From IMG/VR virus record IMGVR_UViG_3300035199_000798, positions 1-64,000 of that record: 64,000 nucleotides of DNA; one strand, 5' to 3'. The DNA comes from a virus. The notes under the pieces were generated by a model, which was given only the letters and a program-made list of their open reading frames with translations, ran no database searches and was not told the origin of the DNA. This document shows, piece after piece, positions 24,066-33,502 of this stretch (positions are counted from its first letter, which is position 1; every line of letters starts with the position of its first letter). The translations under genes and the position numbers were made by a program.

Positions 24066-25436
24066 ATGGAAAATTTAGGTGTTTTCGGGAAGAGCTTCCA
24101 AGAAAACTTGTGCAAACTTCTTCTCTACGACCGCCCCTTTTGTGACCAGATGCAAGAGGTGCTGGACGTAGGGTTTTTTGAGCTTAAGTACTTACAGCTC
24201 TTCACCAGAAAGCTTTTCGGCTATAAAGATAAATACGAAACTCACCCTTCTAATGAGGCATTAACCGCGATCCTTCGGTCTGAGTTGGAAGATGAAAATA
24301 GCGTCTTACAAAAACAAGTGCGCGACTTCTTTGTGAGAATGGCTACCGATGAGGAGATCGCGGATCGCGAATATGTTAAATCAAAGGCATTAGATTTTTG
24401 TAAAAAGCAAGTGCTTAAGGGCGCCATTATGAAATCGGTGCCATTGATCAATCGCTGCTCGTTCGAAGAGATCGAAAAGCTCATTACAGACGCCCTTCAT
24501 TTGGGACTCGACAATGACTATGGCTACGACTATATTAAAGACTTCGAGGAACGATTTTTAGTTAAGGCGCGAAATCCCATTTCCACCGGCTGGCAGAAGA
24601 TTGACAAGATCACGCATGGGGGCCTAGGCATCGGCGAATTGGCCGTTGTAATCGCCCCCACGGGAGCAGGAAAGTCCCACGTGTTGGTTCATTTTGGCGC
24701 GCAAGCCATCAAACAAGGAAAAAATGTTGTTCACATCACGCTTGAGCTTGCAGATACAGCGGTGGCCCGGCGATACGATGCGTGTCTCACAGGCTACAAT
24801 CTTAACCACCTGATAGAGAAGAAGGAAGACATCCTAGAGAAAATTCAGGACGTAGACGGTCAACTGATCATTAAAGAATACCCTACGAAATCCGCCACCA
24901 TAGGAATGATTAAGAATCATTTAGAAAAAATACGCCAACATGAGATGGCGATCGATATGATCATTGTGGACTATGGAGACTTGGTGCGCCCATCTGGAGG
25001 GAACAAGAATAGCGAAAAGCGACACGACCTAGAATCCATCTATGAAGAGTTGCGCGGCCTCGCGCAGGAATTTAAATGTCCGGTCATCACCGCGTCTCAA
25101 ACCAATCGCAAGGGGCTCAACGAGGAAGTTATTACGATGGAGTCTATCTCCGAGGCATTTAATAAATGTTTTGTCGCAGATTTTATTCTTAGTCTTTCGC
25201 GTACAATAAAAGATAAAAATTGTAACATTGGGCGAATATTTGTCGCTAAAAACCGTAACGGCCCCGACGCTATGATCTATTCGGTTTTTATGGACCCAAG
25301 CACCGTAACCATTAAGGTACTGGAGCAGCACGACGTCCAAGAGGTACAACGCAACGAGAAAAGAGAAAAGGACAAACGAGATAAAGATGAGGCGAAGCGC
25401 GTTTACCGTCGCAGCCTGACAGCTAAACATAATTAA
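24066..25436 (+). CDS. Replicative DNA helicase (DnaB/gp41 family)
   Basis: A 456-residue RecA-type hexameric helicase. An N-terminal helical domain (about 1-150) precedes the ATPase domain: GGLGIGELAVVIAPTGAGKS (Walker A near residue 201), VVHITLELADTAVARR (H1a), DMIIVDYGDLVRP (Walker B near 300), PVITASQTNRKG (H3) and an ADFILSLSRT...FVAKNRNG segment (H4, arginine finger area). It unwinds the fork ahead of the polymerases encoded nearby. The C-terminus is Lys/Glu/Arg-rich. No separate primase gene is visible in the window. Confidence 0.92.
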   Translation: MENLGVFGKSFQENLCKLLLYDRPFCDQMQEVLDVGFFELKYLQLFTRKLFGYKDKYETHPSNEALTAILRSELEDENSVLQKQVRDFFVRMATDEEIADREYVKSKALDFCKKQVLKGAIMKSVPLINRCSFEEIEKLITDALHLGLDNDYGYDYIKDFEERFLVKARNPISTGWQKIDKITHGGLGIGELAVVIAPTGAGKSHVLVHFGAQAIKQGKNVVHITLELADTAVARRYDACLTGYNLNHLIEKKEDILEKIQDVDGQLIIKEYPTKSATIGMIKNHLEKIRQHEMAIDMIIVDYGDLVRPSGGNKNSEKRHDLESIYEELRGLAQEFKCPVITASQTNRKGLNEEVITMESISEAFNKCFVADFILSLSRTIKDKNCNIGRIFVAKNRNGPDAMIYSVFMDPSTVTIKVLEQHDVQEVQRNEKREKDKRDKDEAKRVYRRSLTAKHN

Positions 25437-25466
25437 TAATTAAAAACATATAGGAGAACGAGTACA

Positions 25467-27329
25467 ATGGGGAAAAGTTTACCACACGAGATTCTTTCAG
25501 ATATTACAGTACACATGAAATACGCCAGATACGATTCAAATTTACACCGACGAGAAACATGGGATGAACTCGTCACCCGCAACAAAAAGATGCATCTTAA
25601 AAAATTTCCCCAACTCAAGGAAGAAATAGAGTTAGCTTACCGTTTTGTCTATGCGAAAAAGGTTTTGCCTTCGATGCGTTCCATGCAGTTTGGAGGGAAG
25701 CCCATCGAGGTCGCCCCTAACCGTATCTTTAATTGCGCTTATCTTCCCATCGATGATTGGCGCTCTTTTAGCGAAGTTATGTTTTTGCTCTTGGGGGGCA
25801 CGGGAGTGGGCTATAGCGTTCAATTCCACCATGTGGAAGCGCTACCAGAAATTCAAAAGCCCAACCCCAAGCGCACGCGGCGACACCTTGTCGCTGATTC
25901 TATTGAAGGTTGGGCCGACGCAGTAAAGGTTCTCCTAAAATCATATTTTTATGGAGGGTCCAAGATTCGTTTTGATTATAGTGATATCCGCCCCAAGGGC
26001 GCAGCCCTTTTAACATCCGGTGGGAAGGCCCCAGGCCCACAGCCCTTGCGCGAATGCTTGGTTAAGCTCGAAGGCCTACTCTCTCACAAGGAAACAGGCG
26101 ACAAGCTAACGTCCATAGAGGTCCACGATATGGTGTGTCATATCGCTGATGCCGTTCTTGCAGGAGGCATCCGACGCGCCGCCCTGATCTCCCTTTTCAG
26201 CGCCGATGATAGCGAGATGATTTCGGCCAAAGCCGGGAACTGGTGGGAGAAAAATCCACAGCGCGGTCGAGCAAACAATTCTGTTGTTTTAATGCGTCAT
26301 CGCATTACTAAAGAGTTTTTCATGGACCTGTGGGAGCGTGTCAAGGCTTCTGGCGCGGGAGAGCCCGGGTTTTATTTTTCCAACGATAAGGATTGGGGAA
26401 CCAACCCATGTTGTGAAATCGGATTGCGCCCCTACCAGTTTTGTAATTTGGTTGAGGTGAACTCCTCTGACCTCATTGCCCAAAGCGACTATGAAGCTCG
26501 CACACGCGCAGCCACTTTTATCGCCACCCTTCAAGCTAGCTACACCGATTTTCATTACCTGCGTGACGTGTGGCAACGTAATACAGAGAAAGATGCCCTT
26601 ATTGGTGTGAGCATGACCGGCATCGCCAGCGGCCCTGTTCTTAAGCTTGATATGAAAGCCGGCGCTAAAATTGTAGAGGCAGAAAACAAAAGGGTAGCCA
26701 AGATGATTGACATTAGGCCAGCCGCCCGAACCACATGCGTAAAGCCAGCGGGGACGACGAGCTTGGTCCTTGGAACCTCTAGCGGGATCCACGCGTGGCA
26801 CAATGATTATTATATCCGACGCATCCGCGTGGGAAAGAATGAGGCTGTCTATAATCACTTGGCGACCCATCATCCCGAATTGGTGGAGGACGAGTACTTT
26901 CGACCCCATGACACCGCGGTCATCAGCGTCCCCCAAAAGGCGCCTGCCATGGCGATCTTGCGGGATGAGTCGGCCCTCGACCTTCTTAAGCGGGTCGAAC
27001 AAATCAGCCGTGAGTGGGTCCGCCCGGGACACCGCCGGGGGCAAAACTCGCATAACGTTTCAGCCACCATTAGTATTCGCGAAGGCGAATGGGACGCGGT
27101 GCGTGATTGGATGTGGAAAAACCGTAAAGTTTATAACGGGTTAAGCGTACTTCCCTCTGACGGGGGGACCTACAAACAGGCGCCTTTCGAGGACTGTACT
27201 CAAGAAGAGTATGAAAAATTACTTTTTTCGTTAAAAGAGCTTGACTTGACACGCGTAATCGAATATAATGATAATACAAATTTAACAGGCGAACTAGCAT
27301 GTGCCGGGGGTGCCTGTGAAGTTAGATAA
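25467..27329 (+). CDS. nrdJ: Class II (adenosylcobalamin-dependent) ribonucleoside triphosphate reductase
   Basis: A 620-residue monomeric RNR. The first third has MRSMQFGGKPIEVAPNRIFN and a LLLGGTGVGYSVQ block; the active site loop is NPCCEIGL (near residue 312), with Asn, Cys and Glu in place; CVKAGTTSLVLGTSSGIHAW follows in the form KPAGTTSLVLGTSSGIH. The C-terminal ACAGGAC has the two redox cysteines. Absence of a separate radical-generating subunit and of the ATP cone fits class II, NrdJ type (Lactobacillus RTPR has 739 residues). It would supply dNTPs with host B12; the glutaredoxin at 43497 may reduce it. Confidence 0.88.
   Translation: MGKSLPHEILSDITVHMKYARYDSNLHRRETWDELVTRNKKMHLKKFPQLKEEIELAYRFVYAKKVLPSMRSMQFGGKPIEVAPNRIFNCAYLPIDDWRSFSEVMFLLLGGTGVGYSVQFHHVEALPEIQKPNPKRTRRHLVADSIEGWADAVKVLLKSYFYGGSKIRFDYSDIRPKGAALLTSGGKAPGPQPLRECLVKLEGLLSHKETGDKLTSIEVHDMVCHIADAVLAGGIRRAALISLFSADDSEMISAKAGNWWEKNPQRGRANNSVVLMRHRITKEFFMDLWERVKASGAGEPGFYFSNDKDWGTNPCCEIGLRPYQFCNLVEVNSSDLIAQSDYEARTRAATFIATLQASYTDFHYLRDVWQRNTEKDALIGVSMTGIASGPVLKLDMKAGAKIVEAENKRVAKMIDIRPAARTTCVKPAGTTSLVLGTSSGIHAWHNDYYIRRIRVGKNEAVYNHLATHHPELVEDEYFRPHDTAVISVPQKAPAMAILRDESALDLLKRVEQISREWVRPGHRRGQNSHNVSATISIREGEWDAVRDWMWKNRKVYNGLSVLPSDGGTYKQAPFEDCTQEEYEKLLFSLKELDLTRVIEYNDNTNLTGELACAGGACEVR
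27241..27269 (+). promoter_or_regulatory. Sigma70-type promoter inside the end of the RNR gene
   Basis: TTGACT, 17 bases, TATAAT. It would drive the small gene at 27343 and the GroES-like gene behind it, allowing expression independent of nrdJ. Confidence 0.6.
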
Positions 27330-27342
27330 CCTAGGAGAAAAA

Positions 27343-27645
27343 ATGAATTCTTTACAAATTGTTGACATGGACGGGGACGAACAAAGTACCGCTCAAGACA
27401 AAACAGAAAATTATGTTGTTAATTACCTCAAATCGATGCTCGCGATTGAAGAGGCCATCGAGCCCTATAAGGAGCAAAAGAAAGAACTCCGCACAGAGTT
27501 CATTGAGCAGGGTTGGCTCACTAAGGACCAGATTTGGTCCGCGGTGAAAGCCTATCGCTTGTACCAAAAGGGTGCCGATATGGACGACTTGAACGATATG
27601 TTCGATGCCATTGAACGCCAGTTTGGAGGAAAGAGTGAGCTTTAA
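27343..27645 (+). CDS. Hypothetical helical protein
   Basis: A 100-residue protein after TAGGAGAAAAA; this site decides the ATG at 27343 over an upstream in-frame codon. It is mostly helical: YVVNYLKSMLAIEEAIEPYK, then KELRTEFIEQGWLTKDQIWS and a C-terminal helix. The pattern recalls short coiled proteins such as DUF2312/GapR-type DNA-binding proteins, but the match is too weak to call. It overlaps the GroES-like gene by 11 bases. Confidence 0.7.
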   Translation: MNSLQIVDMDGDEQSTAQDKTENYVVNYLKSMLAIEEAIEPYKEQKKELRTEFIEQGWLTKDQIWSAVKAYRLYQKGADMDDLNDMFDAIERQFGGKSEL

Positions 27646-27919
27646 ACCTTGTAACCGGCACCTTCTACTTCAGGAGGTGCCTACCCTCCCCGACCCTGAT
27701 AAAACCACTATTTTGGTACCTGATGATTATAAGGCCAAAATTAACCCCCATGGGGTTTACCGTGTGGTAGCCAGCGCACCTGATTGTGTGAAGCTAGCGC
27801 AATTGGAAGCGGGTACTCAGGTGCTTGTTAACGAGGCAATGGTTGAAAATATTTCCGTGGGAGGCAATAGCCTCCTCTTGGTTTTAGAAAATCATGTCTA
27901 CGGTGTCTTCGAAAATTAG
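27635..27919 (+). CDS. GroES-like co-chaperonin (gp31-like)
   Basis: A 94-residue protein starting at GTG after TTTGGAGGAAAGA. FKPCNRHLLLQEVP matches the first GroES strand (P-x-x-D/N-R-x-L-x-x), a loop with ILVPDDYKAKINPHGVYRVV occupies the mobile-loop region, QVLVNEAMVENISVGG and LVLENHVYGVF match the closing strands. Length fits GroES (97) and T4 gp31 (111). It likely caps the phage GroEL encoded at 40709 or the host GroEL during capsid folding. The usual DGxxxxPxV is replaced, so it is divergent. Confidence 0.7.
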   Translation: MSFKPCNRHLLLQEVPTLPDPDKTTILVPDDYKAKINPHGVYRVVASAPDCVKLAQLEAGTQVLVNEAMVENISVGGNSLLLVLENHVYGVFEN

Positions 27920-27928
27920 GAGAAATAA

Positions 27929-28543
27929 ATGAATTTTTTGGCAAGCGTAATGCTGTTAGTTGCGTCGTTAGACCCTGGTGCGTCGTATGATGAATTGTAT
28001 GGGGAGGCTTATTTCAACTGTAATCGCCGCGGCACTCTCACTGAGTCTCAAACGCAAGTTATGGAAGACTTAGTAGAGGTTGAGCGGATATTTTTTGCGC
28101 TCCATCCCGAGATTCCGCCAAGCATGCGCGGGATGGTGCTAGCAGCCGCTTGTCGGGAAAGCCGTTTTACTCCACGCGCGCGAGGTGATTGGCGTATCCG
28201 CAACGGCCGACGCGTAGCCATGGCCCACGGTGTTGTTCAAATGTGGCCGTGGTGGAAGCGCGCGTATAATATTAATCGTGATGACCACCGGGCCGCAGCA
28301 AAGGCATGGCTAGCCCAAGTCGTCGTTCAGTATAATAAAAACAAGCGGTATCGTAGGTGCCCAGGCTGGTTTTCCGAAGAGCAGTACTGGCGCGCAGCGT
28401 GGGTCCAAGTGGCAAGAGGCGGCCGCGTCAATCGCTCCAACCGCTATCGCTGCTTTGAGGTGCCGAGTCATTACAAAACTTTACAGAAATGGAAGCGCAG
28501 CATCGAAGCCCAACGAGCTAGTCTGGACGCCGATGGGTGCTGA
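27929..28543 (+). CDS. Exported lytic transglycosylase-like protein
   Basis: A 204-residue protein after TTAGGAGAAAT. MNFLASVMLLVASLDPGAS looks like a signal sequence. AAACRESRFTPRARGD matches the catalytic ES motif of SLT-type lysozyme-fold enzymes (Glu near residue 75), and AHGVVQMWPWWK corresponds to the G-x-x-Q-M-x motif. The C-terminal half is Arg/Trp-rich. It probably cuts peptidoglycan at lysis or entry. The signal peptide makes it distinct from the GH25 endolysin at 34019. Confidence 0.65.
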   Translation: MNFLASVMLLVASLDPGASYDELYGEAYFNCNRRGTLTESQTQVMEDLVEVERIFFALHPEIPPSMRGMVLAAACRESRFTPRARGDWRIRNGRRVAMAHGVVQMWPWWKRAYNINRDDHRAAAKAWLAQVVVQYNKNKRYRRCPGWFSEEQYWRAAWVQVARGGRVNRSNRYRCFEVPSHYKTLQKWKRSIEAQRASLDADGC

Positions 28544-29216
28544 AATTGCTTACGGGTCTTCCTTAGAAGCCCTCCGATTTGCCTCTCAGCGCGGAATGCG
28601 CTTGATAATGGAAGATCCTTCTTTCCCCCCTCCATATGAAAAAGCACATGTAAAGGAAGAATGGGCCACCCTTTATTTTAATCTATTGCTCTCTGGTCAA
28701 ACCATAGGGGGAGATAGCGTGACTGGTACCCACATAGGAGAAGAACATCTTCAAGTGGTGTGTAAAGGGAGCGTTGTAAATAAAGTGGATTATGACAAGC
28801 TTTATGTTTTTAGCGACAAGAAGATTTTTGGCCTGCCTTCTCCGCATGCGGTGACCGACGTTTACACGGTAATTGACCATCTGCAGCAAGTGTCGCTGAG
28901 TGTTCCTCATCTTAACTACATCGAAACCCCAGACAGGCTCGCCAATCACGTTCACATATATAAACGTACACCGAAGGAAAAGACGCAGATTTATGTTATA
29001 TCTTCTTTAAACCAAAAAGAGTTGCGTAACTTCGATTTTTCTGATACAATGGTTAGGTTCAAGTGTGAAGAGTTATTGAGAGAGAATGGATTTAAAGGTT
29101 CGGCCAACGGCAAACATAAGCGCACATTGCGCTTAGAGACTCTTGGGCGCTCCGTGGCACCACTCATGGATGAATATGCGGACACTGATAGGATAAAGTT
29201 TTTCGATGGAAGCTAA
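28533..29216 (+). CDS. Conserved phage protein of unknown function
   Basis: A 227-residue protein whose ATG overlaps the preceding stop (ATGGGTGCTGA). The N-terminus MGAEIAYGSSLEALRFASQR, a middle VDYDKLYVFSDKKIFGL and a C-terminal basic region (NGKHKRTLRLETLG) resemble unannotated proteins of marine T4-type phages. I recognise no catalytic motif. It is translationally linked to the next gene (11-base overlap). Confidence 0.72.
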   Translation: MGAEIAYGSSLEALRFASQRGMRLIMEDPSFPPPYEKAHVKEEWATLYFNLLLSGQTIGGDSVTGTHIGEEHLQVVCKGSVVNKVDYDKLYVFSDKKIFGLPSPHAVTDVYTVIDHLQQVSLSVPHLNYIETPDRLANHVHIYKRTPKEKTQIYVISSLNQKELRNFDFSDTMVRFKCEELLRENGFKGSANGKHKRTLRLETLGRSVAPLMDEYADTDRIKFFDGS

Positions 29217-30087
29217 GCCTCCAAGTCGACACCCCTTCCACTTAGTGGGCCTTGTCCCTGTGGACGGTCAAAAGCTGGACTTTAATTTTCCATGGCATGA
29301 CTCCTTACAGCCGATAGATAGGGACTATCTCGCTGTAGAGAAGGCGGTCTTCAATTGCGCCCTTGCTGGTTGCAAGACCATTTGGATCGCCTGTCCCAAA
29401 GATATGCAACCCTTGATTCGCTATCGCCTAGGAGACTATATAATAGACCCGTATGAGCTAGAAAAGACAGCTAGATTCGCGCGCTACCCCGCGTATAAGG
29501 AAATCCCCATTTATTATGTTCCCGTTCATCCCAAGGATGCTGATCGGCGCGATAGTCTATCATGGAGCATCATCACGGGTGCCTACGCTTCTTACCGCGC
29601 CTCCAAGAAAATTAGCAAGTGGACCACGCCGGACCGCTATTTTGTTTCTTTTCCCTATGGTCTTTTCAGCGACCGTTCCCTTCAGGACAGCCGCTCTTTA
29701 GCGAGGAATAGCAGGCCTTTCTGTGTATCGTACGAGGGGAAGAACTTTAAAGATGGGCTCTATTTACCTTTTACTTTCACGCCTGAAGATTTTCTGGTTG
29801 CGCGCAGAAAGGTGCGCTCCTCTGAGACACGGAGCGTTGATGCTGAGCGGAAGAAACTCCCCCCAGAGGAACAGTTCTCCGGGCGCTATTTTACCCACGA
29901 TTTTGTCTTTAGCAACGTCGACATTGTGGACACCCAAGTAATTGACATCCCATGGTATTTTGATATATCCAGTTGGGAAGGTCTAAAAAAATGGCTGGGG
30001 TCTGATTATTCTCTTGACAAACCAGCCGCCAGTATATTATCATATCATGAATGGAATCCGATTGGAGTAGATAATGAACAAGAGTAA
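29206..30087 (+). CDS. Conserved phage protein, possibly nucleotidyltransferase-like
   Basis: A 293-residue protein. FHLVGLVPVDGQKLDFNFPW opens the protein; then AVFNCALAGCKTIWIACPKD, LIRYRLGDYIIDPYE, IYYVPVHPKDADRRDSLSWS and YFVSFPYGLF. The first 60 residues (a P-loop-free glycine region, then a CKTIWI strand) recall GT-A/nucleotidyltransferase folds, but no metal motif is certain. It overlaps both neighbours, so it is co-expressed with the protein at 28533 and the DnaE-type polymerase. Confidence 0.68.
   Translation: MEAKPPSRHPFHLVGLVPVDGQKLDFNFPWHDSLQPIDRDYLAVEKAVFNCALAGCKTIWIACPKDMQPLIRYRLGDYIIDPYELEKTARFARYPAYKEIPIYYVPVHPKDADRRDSLSWSIITGAYASYRASKKISKWTTPDRYFVSFPYGLFSDRSLQDSRSLARNSRPFCVSYEGKNFKDGLYLPFTFTPEDFLVARRKVRSSETRSVDAERKKLPPEEQFSGRYFTHDFVFSNVDIVDTQVIDIPWYFDISSWEGLKKWLGSDYSLDKPAASILSYHEWNPIGVDNEQE
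30014..30043 (+). promoter_or_regulatory. Possible promoter before the DnaE-type gene
   Basis: TTGACA, 18 bases, TATCAT, inside the end of the preceding gene. The -35 is consensus, the -10 is weaker. Confidence 0.4.
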
Positions 30088-33000
30088 AATCCCCTTTGTG
30101 GGGTTGCATGCCCATAGCGGAATGGGAAGTCCTTTTGATGGACTGGGATATCCCCAAGAACATATGGAATTCGCCTTCAAGAATGGGAGCAGCGCGCTCG
30201 CCCTCACTGATCATGGGAACATGAATGGGTTTGCTTATCAAGTTCAGTACGCTCGACAAATGAAAAAAGACGGCAAGAACTTTAAGCCTATCTTTGGCGT
30301 GGAAGCTTATTTTGTTCCCAGCATTGCTGAATGGAAAGAGGAGCTAGAGCGTGCGCGCCAAGACAAAAAGGCTCAGAAACAAATTGACAAGGGAAAAGCA
30401 GGCACCACAATTGAGGACGAGGGCTCCTCCAAAGGGGGCAACAAGACCATCCTCAACCGCCGGCGCCACTTGATTCTCCTGGCTCAAAACCAAACGGGCT
30501 TAAACAACATCTTTTCTATAGTCTCCAAGTCTTACCGCAGCGAAAATTTCTATCGGTTCCCTCGTACTGATTATGCTATGCTCGCTGAGCACGGTGAAGG
30601 GGTGATCGCCGCCAGCGCATGTATGGGTGGCGTATATGCTGGAGATTATTGGGAAAACCGCGACGAAGGGAGCCAAGCAGTTCTTGCGGCGATGCGCAAA
30701 ACAACAGACCGAATGCGCGATATTTTTGGCGACCGTTGGTATGGAGAACTTCAGTGGAACAGCATTGAACAACAACATGAGATCAATCAGTACATTATTC
30801 AAATACATGAGGAACTGGGCATCCCGCTCATCTCCACCGCAGACAGCCACTATCCCTCCCCCAGCGCGTGGAAAGATCGCGAGCTTTATAAACGCCTAGG
30901 CTGGCTCGGGAAAGGGAGCACTCCGGATTGGCTTTCTAATGAACTTCCAGCAGACGTCGATGAAATCGGATATGAGCTATACCCTAAAAATGGGGATCAG
31001 ATGTGGGCAGCCTATAAGAAATACGCCCAACAGTGCGATTACGCCTACAGCGATGACTTGGTACGCAAAAGCATTGAGGATACTCACCGTATTGCCCATG
31101 AACTGATTGAGGACTTTATGCCCGACAATACGGTGCGCCTCCCGGGCTTTGTTGTGCCGCCGGGACAAACCGATGATAACGCGCTGATCGCCGCTTGTGT
31201 CGACGGTTTGCGGAAATTAAAGTTGGACAACGATCAAACTTATGTGGAGCGATTAAAAGAAGAACTAGAGGTCATCAGCGACCGTGGGTTTAGTAAATAT
31301 TTCCTGACCATGTACGCAGTGGCCAATAGCGCAAACGAGGTTCAACTCACCGGCCCCGGCCGAGGATCCGCAGCAGGGTCTTTGGTTGCTTATACCCTTG
31401 GCATCACTCAGGTCGACCCTATTAAATACAACCTTCTGTTTTCACGCTTTCTGCGCCGCGACGCTACGGACTACCCCGATATTGATTATGATGTGAGCGA
31501 CCCCATGGGTCTTAAGGAGATTCTTATCGACAAGTGGGGCGACACCACTGTAGTACCCATCTCTAATTTTAACACCCTGCAGCTTCGCTCTCTCATCAAA
31601 GATATTTCGAAATTCTATGGGATCCCTTTCATCGAGGCTAACGCAGCAACCTCCAAGATGCTAGCAGAGGCGACGCCCTTGGCTAAGCGCAAGCATGGAA
31701 TCAAAGCCGGGGTTTATACTCCGACGTTTGAAGAGGTCATGGAGTACTCCGACTCTCTTAAGAGCTTTTTGATGCGCTATCCCAAGGTGGCCAAACACGT
31801 CAACGTGCTTTATGGCCAAGTCCGCGCCGTTTCGCGTCATGCGGGTGGAGTCGTCATTGGCGAAGATCTGGACAAGCATATGCCTCTCATCAATAGCGGC
31901 GGCATCACTCAAACGCCATGGTCCGAAGGGCAAAACGTTCGCCACCTGGAACCAATGGGGTTCATTAAGTTTGATATCCTGGGCCTTTCGACACTTAAGA
32001 TGATTGAAGGGGCAGTTTATCATATTCTGCGTCGGCACCATGGAGTGGAAAACCCCACCTTTGAAGATATCAAAAGGTTCTATGACGAGAATTTACACCC
32101 CGACGTTCTCGATCTCAAAGATCAAGATGTTTACCGAAACATCTTTCACAAGGGGAAGTGGGCCGGCGTATTTCAGTTTACAGAGAAGGGGGCGCAAGCT
32201 TTTTGCCAGCGCGCAAAGCCTAAGAGTATCGTTGACATCGCCGCCATAACGGCTATTTATCGACCAGGCCCACTTTCGGCCAATGTCCACGAGCTTTATG
32301 TTGATGCTAAGCAAAACCCTGAAAAGGTTAATTATCTCAACGACTTGGTTAAAGAAGTTACCAAGGAAACTCACGGGTTTTTAATCTTTCAAGAGCAAAT
32401 CGCTCTCCTCGCGCACAAGCTGGGAAAGAATTTGACACTCGACGAAGGCAACATGTTGCGGAAGCTGTTGACTAAGAAAGGAACAGGTAAGGGCGATGAC
32501 AAGAAAAGACAACTCCACCAAAAATTTATCCAAGGTTGTCTCGATAGGGGCTTATCTCGCGAAGAGGGACAAAAGATTTGGCAAAGGTTTGAGTATTTCA
32601 GCGGCTATGGTTTTAATAAGTCTCATGCTGTATCTTATTCTACCATTTCTTATCAGTGTGCTTGGCTGCTAAACTATTACCCTTCGGAGTGGATGGCCAG
32701 CTTTCTGGACAAGGAGCCTGAGAGTCGCAAGGAGCGCGCCCTAAACATTGCTAAGAAGTATGGCTTCCAGATTAGACCCTTGGACATTAATGAATCTGGT
32801 TTGGTGTGGGGTATCACCGAGAATGGTAAGACTCTCATTCAACCACTGGCCTCCCTTAAGGGTCTAGGGGACAAGGCCATCGAACAAGTTATGGATCATC
32901 GCCCCTTTACCACGGTGGAAGAGTTCTTGTTCAATGAGGAGATTGTCTATTCCAAATTGAACAAGAAAGCTATAGATGTACTAAGCCGCGCCGGCGCTCT

Positions 33001-33502
33001 TAAGCTGCTGATGGACGAAAGATTTGACAACCCTAAGCATTTTTGGACCGTTGTAGCACAGAATCGCCCAAAGAGTCGTAAGAAACTCAAAGAGTTGATT
33101 GAAGAGCACAAAGGGAGCGACGACTTTACGCGCGATGAATATATCGAGAACACCGTAGAACTCTCAGGCCTTTACCCCTTTAACTTGGTCTTGGATGAGC
33201 ATACGAAGCAGCGTCTTGATTTTCATAAAGTCCCTCCGATCTCAGAATTTGATTTAGATTTGAGCGTGGCTTGGTTTATCCCACGCGAGGTGGTCAAACG
33301 GAAGACAGTTAAAGGACGCCCCTATTATATTGTGAAAACTATCGATAGTAACTCCGCCATGGTGGATATTAAATGCTGGGGCGTAAACCCTGTCCGCGAT
33401 AAGGTGTTTTTAAACCGGCCATATATGGCTAAACTTAAATACGAAGAACAATGGGGCTTCTCTAGCAAGTCCGGATTGAGAAGCTGGAGGTTATTAGGAT
33501 GA
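30074..33502 (+). CDS. dnaE: DNA polymerase III alpha subunit (DnaE-like, family C)
   Basis: A 1142-residue polymerase, near full bacterial length (about 1160). The PHP domain begins FVGLHAHSGMGSPFDGL, with ALTDHGNMNG and FGVEAYFVP. The palm has LTGPGRGSAAGSLVAYTLGI followed by YPDIDYDV, which holds two catalytic Asp. Later blocks are GVFQFTEKGAQAFC, AITAIYRPGP, GFNKSHAVSYSTISYQCAWL and LASLKGLGDKAI (helix-hairpin-helix). The C-terminal region could hold an OB-like domain. Together with the short family A enzyme this gives the phage two polymerases. No clamp or clamp-loader gene is seen in the window. Confidence 0.92.
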   Translation: MNKSKIPFVGLHAHSGMGSPFDGLGYPQEHMEFAFKNGSSALALTDHGNMNGFAYQVQYARQMKKDGKNFKPIFGVEAYFVPSIAEWKEELERARQDKKAQKQIDKGKAGTTIEDEGSSKGGNKTILNRRRHLILLAQNQTGLNNIFSIVSKSYRSENFYRFPRTDYAMLAEHGEGVIAASACMGGVYAGDYWENRDEGSQAVLAAMRKTTDRMRDIFGDRWYGELQWNSIEQQHEINQYIIQIHEELGIPLISTADSHYPSPSAWKDRELYKRLGWLGKGSTPDWLSNELPADVDEIGYELYPKNGDQMWAAYKKYAQQCDYAYSDDLVRKSIEDTHRIAHELIEDFMPDNTVRLPGFVVPPGQTDDNALIAACVDGLRKLKLDNDQTYVERLKEELEVISDRGFSKYFLTMYAVANSANEVQLTGPGRGSAAGSLVAYTLGITQVDPIKYNLLFSRFLRRDATDYPDIDYDVSDPMGLKEILIDKWGDTTVVPISNFNTLQLRSLIKDISKFYGIPFIEANAATSKMLAEATPLAKRKHGIKAGVYTPTFEEVMEYSDSLKSFLMRYPKVAKHVNVLYGQVRAVSRHAGGVVIGEDLDKHMPLINSGGITQTPWSEGQNVRHLEPMGFIKFDILGLSTLKMIEGAVYHILRRHHGVENPTFEDIKRFYDENLHPDVLDLKDQDVYRNIFHKGKWAGVFQFTEKGAQAFCQRAKPKSIVDIAAITAIYRPGPLSANVHELYVDAKQNPEKVNYLNDLVKEVTKETHGFLIFQEQIALLAHKLGKNLTLDEGNMLRKLLTKKGTGKGDDKKRQLHQKFIQGCLDRGLSREEGQKIWQRFEYFSGYGFNKSHAVSYSTISYQCAWLLNYYPSEWMASFLDKEPESRKERALNIAKKYGFQIRPLDINESGLVWGITENGKTLIQPLASLKGLGDKAIEQVMDHRPFTTVEEFLFNEEIVYSKLNKKAIDVLSRAGALKLLMDERFDNPKHFWTVVAQNRPKSRKKLKELIEEHKGSDDFTRDEYIENTVELSGLYPFNLVLDEHTKQRLDFHKVPPISEFDLDLSVAWFIPREVVKRKTVKGRPYYIVKTIDSNSAMVDIKCWGVNPVRDKVFLNRPYMAKLKYEEQWGFSSKSGLRSWRLLG

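Noticed and set aside
25467-27329. Intein or split gene in the RNR region
   Set aside because: The RNR reads as one uninterrupted frame with all expected motifs in order.
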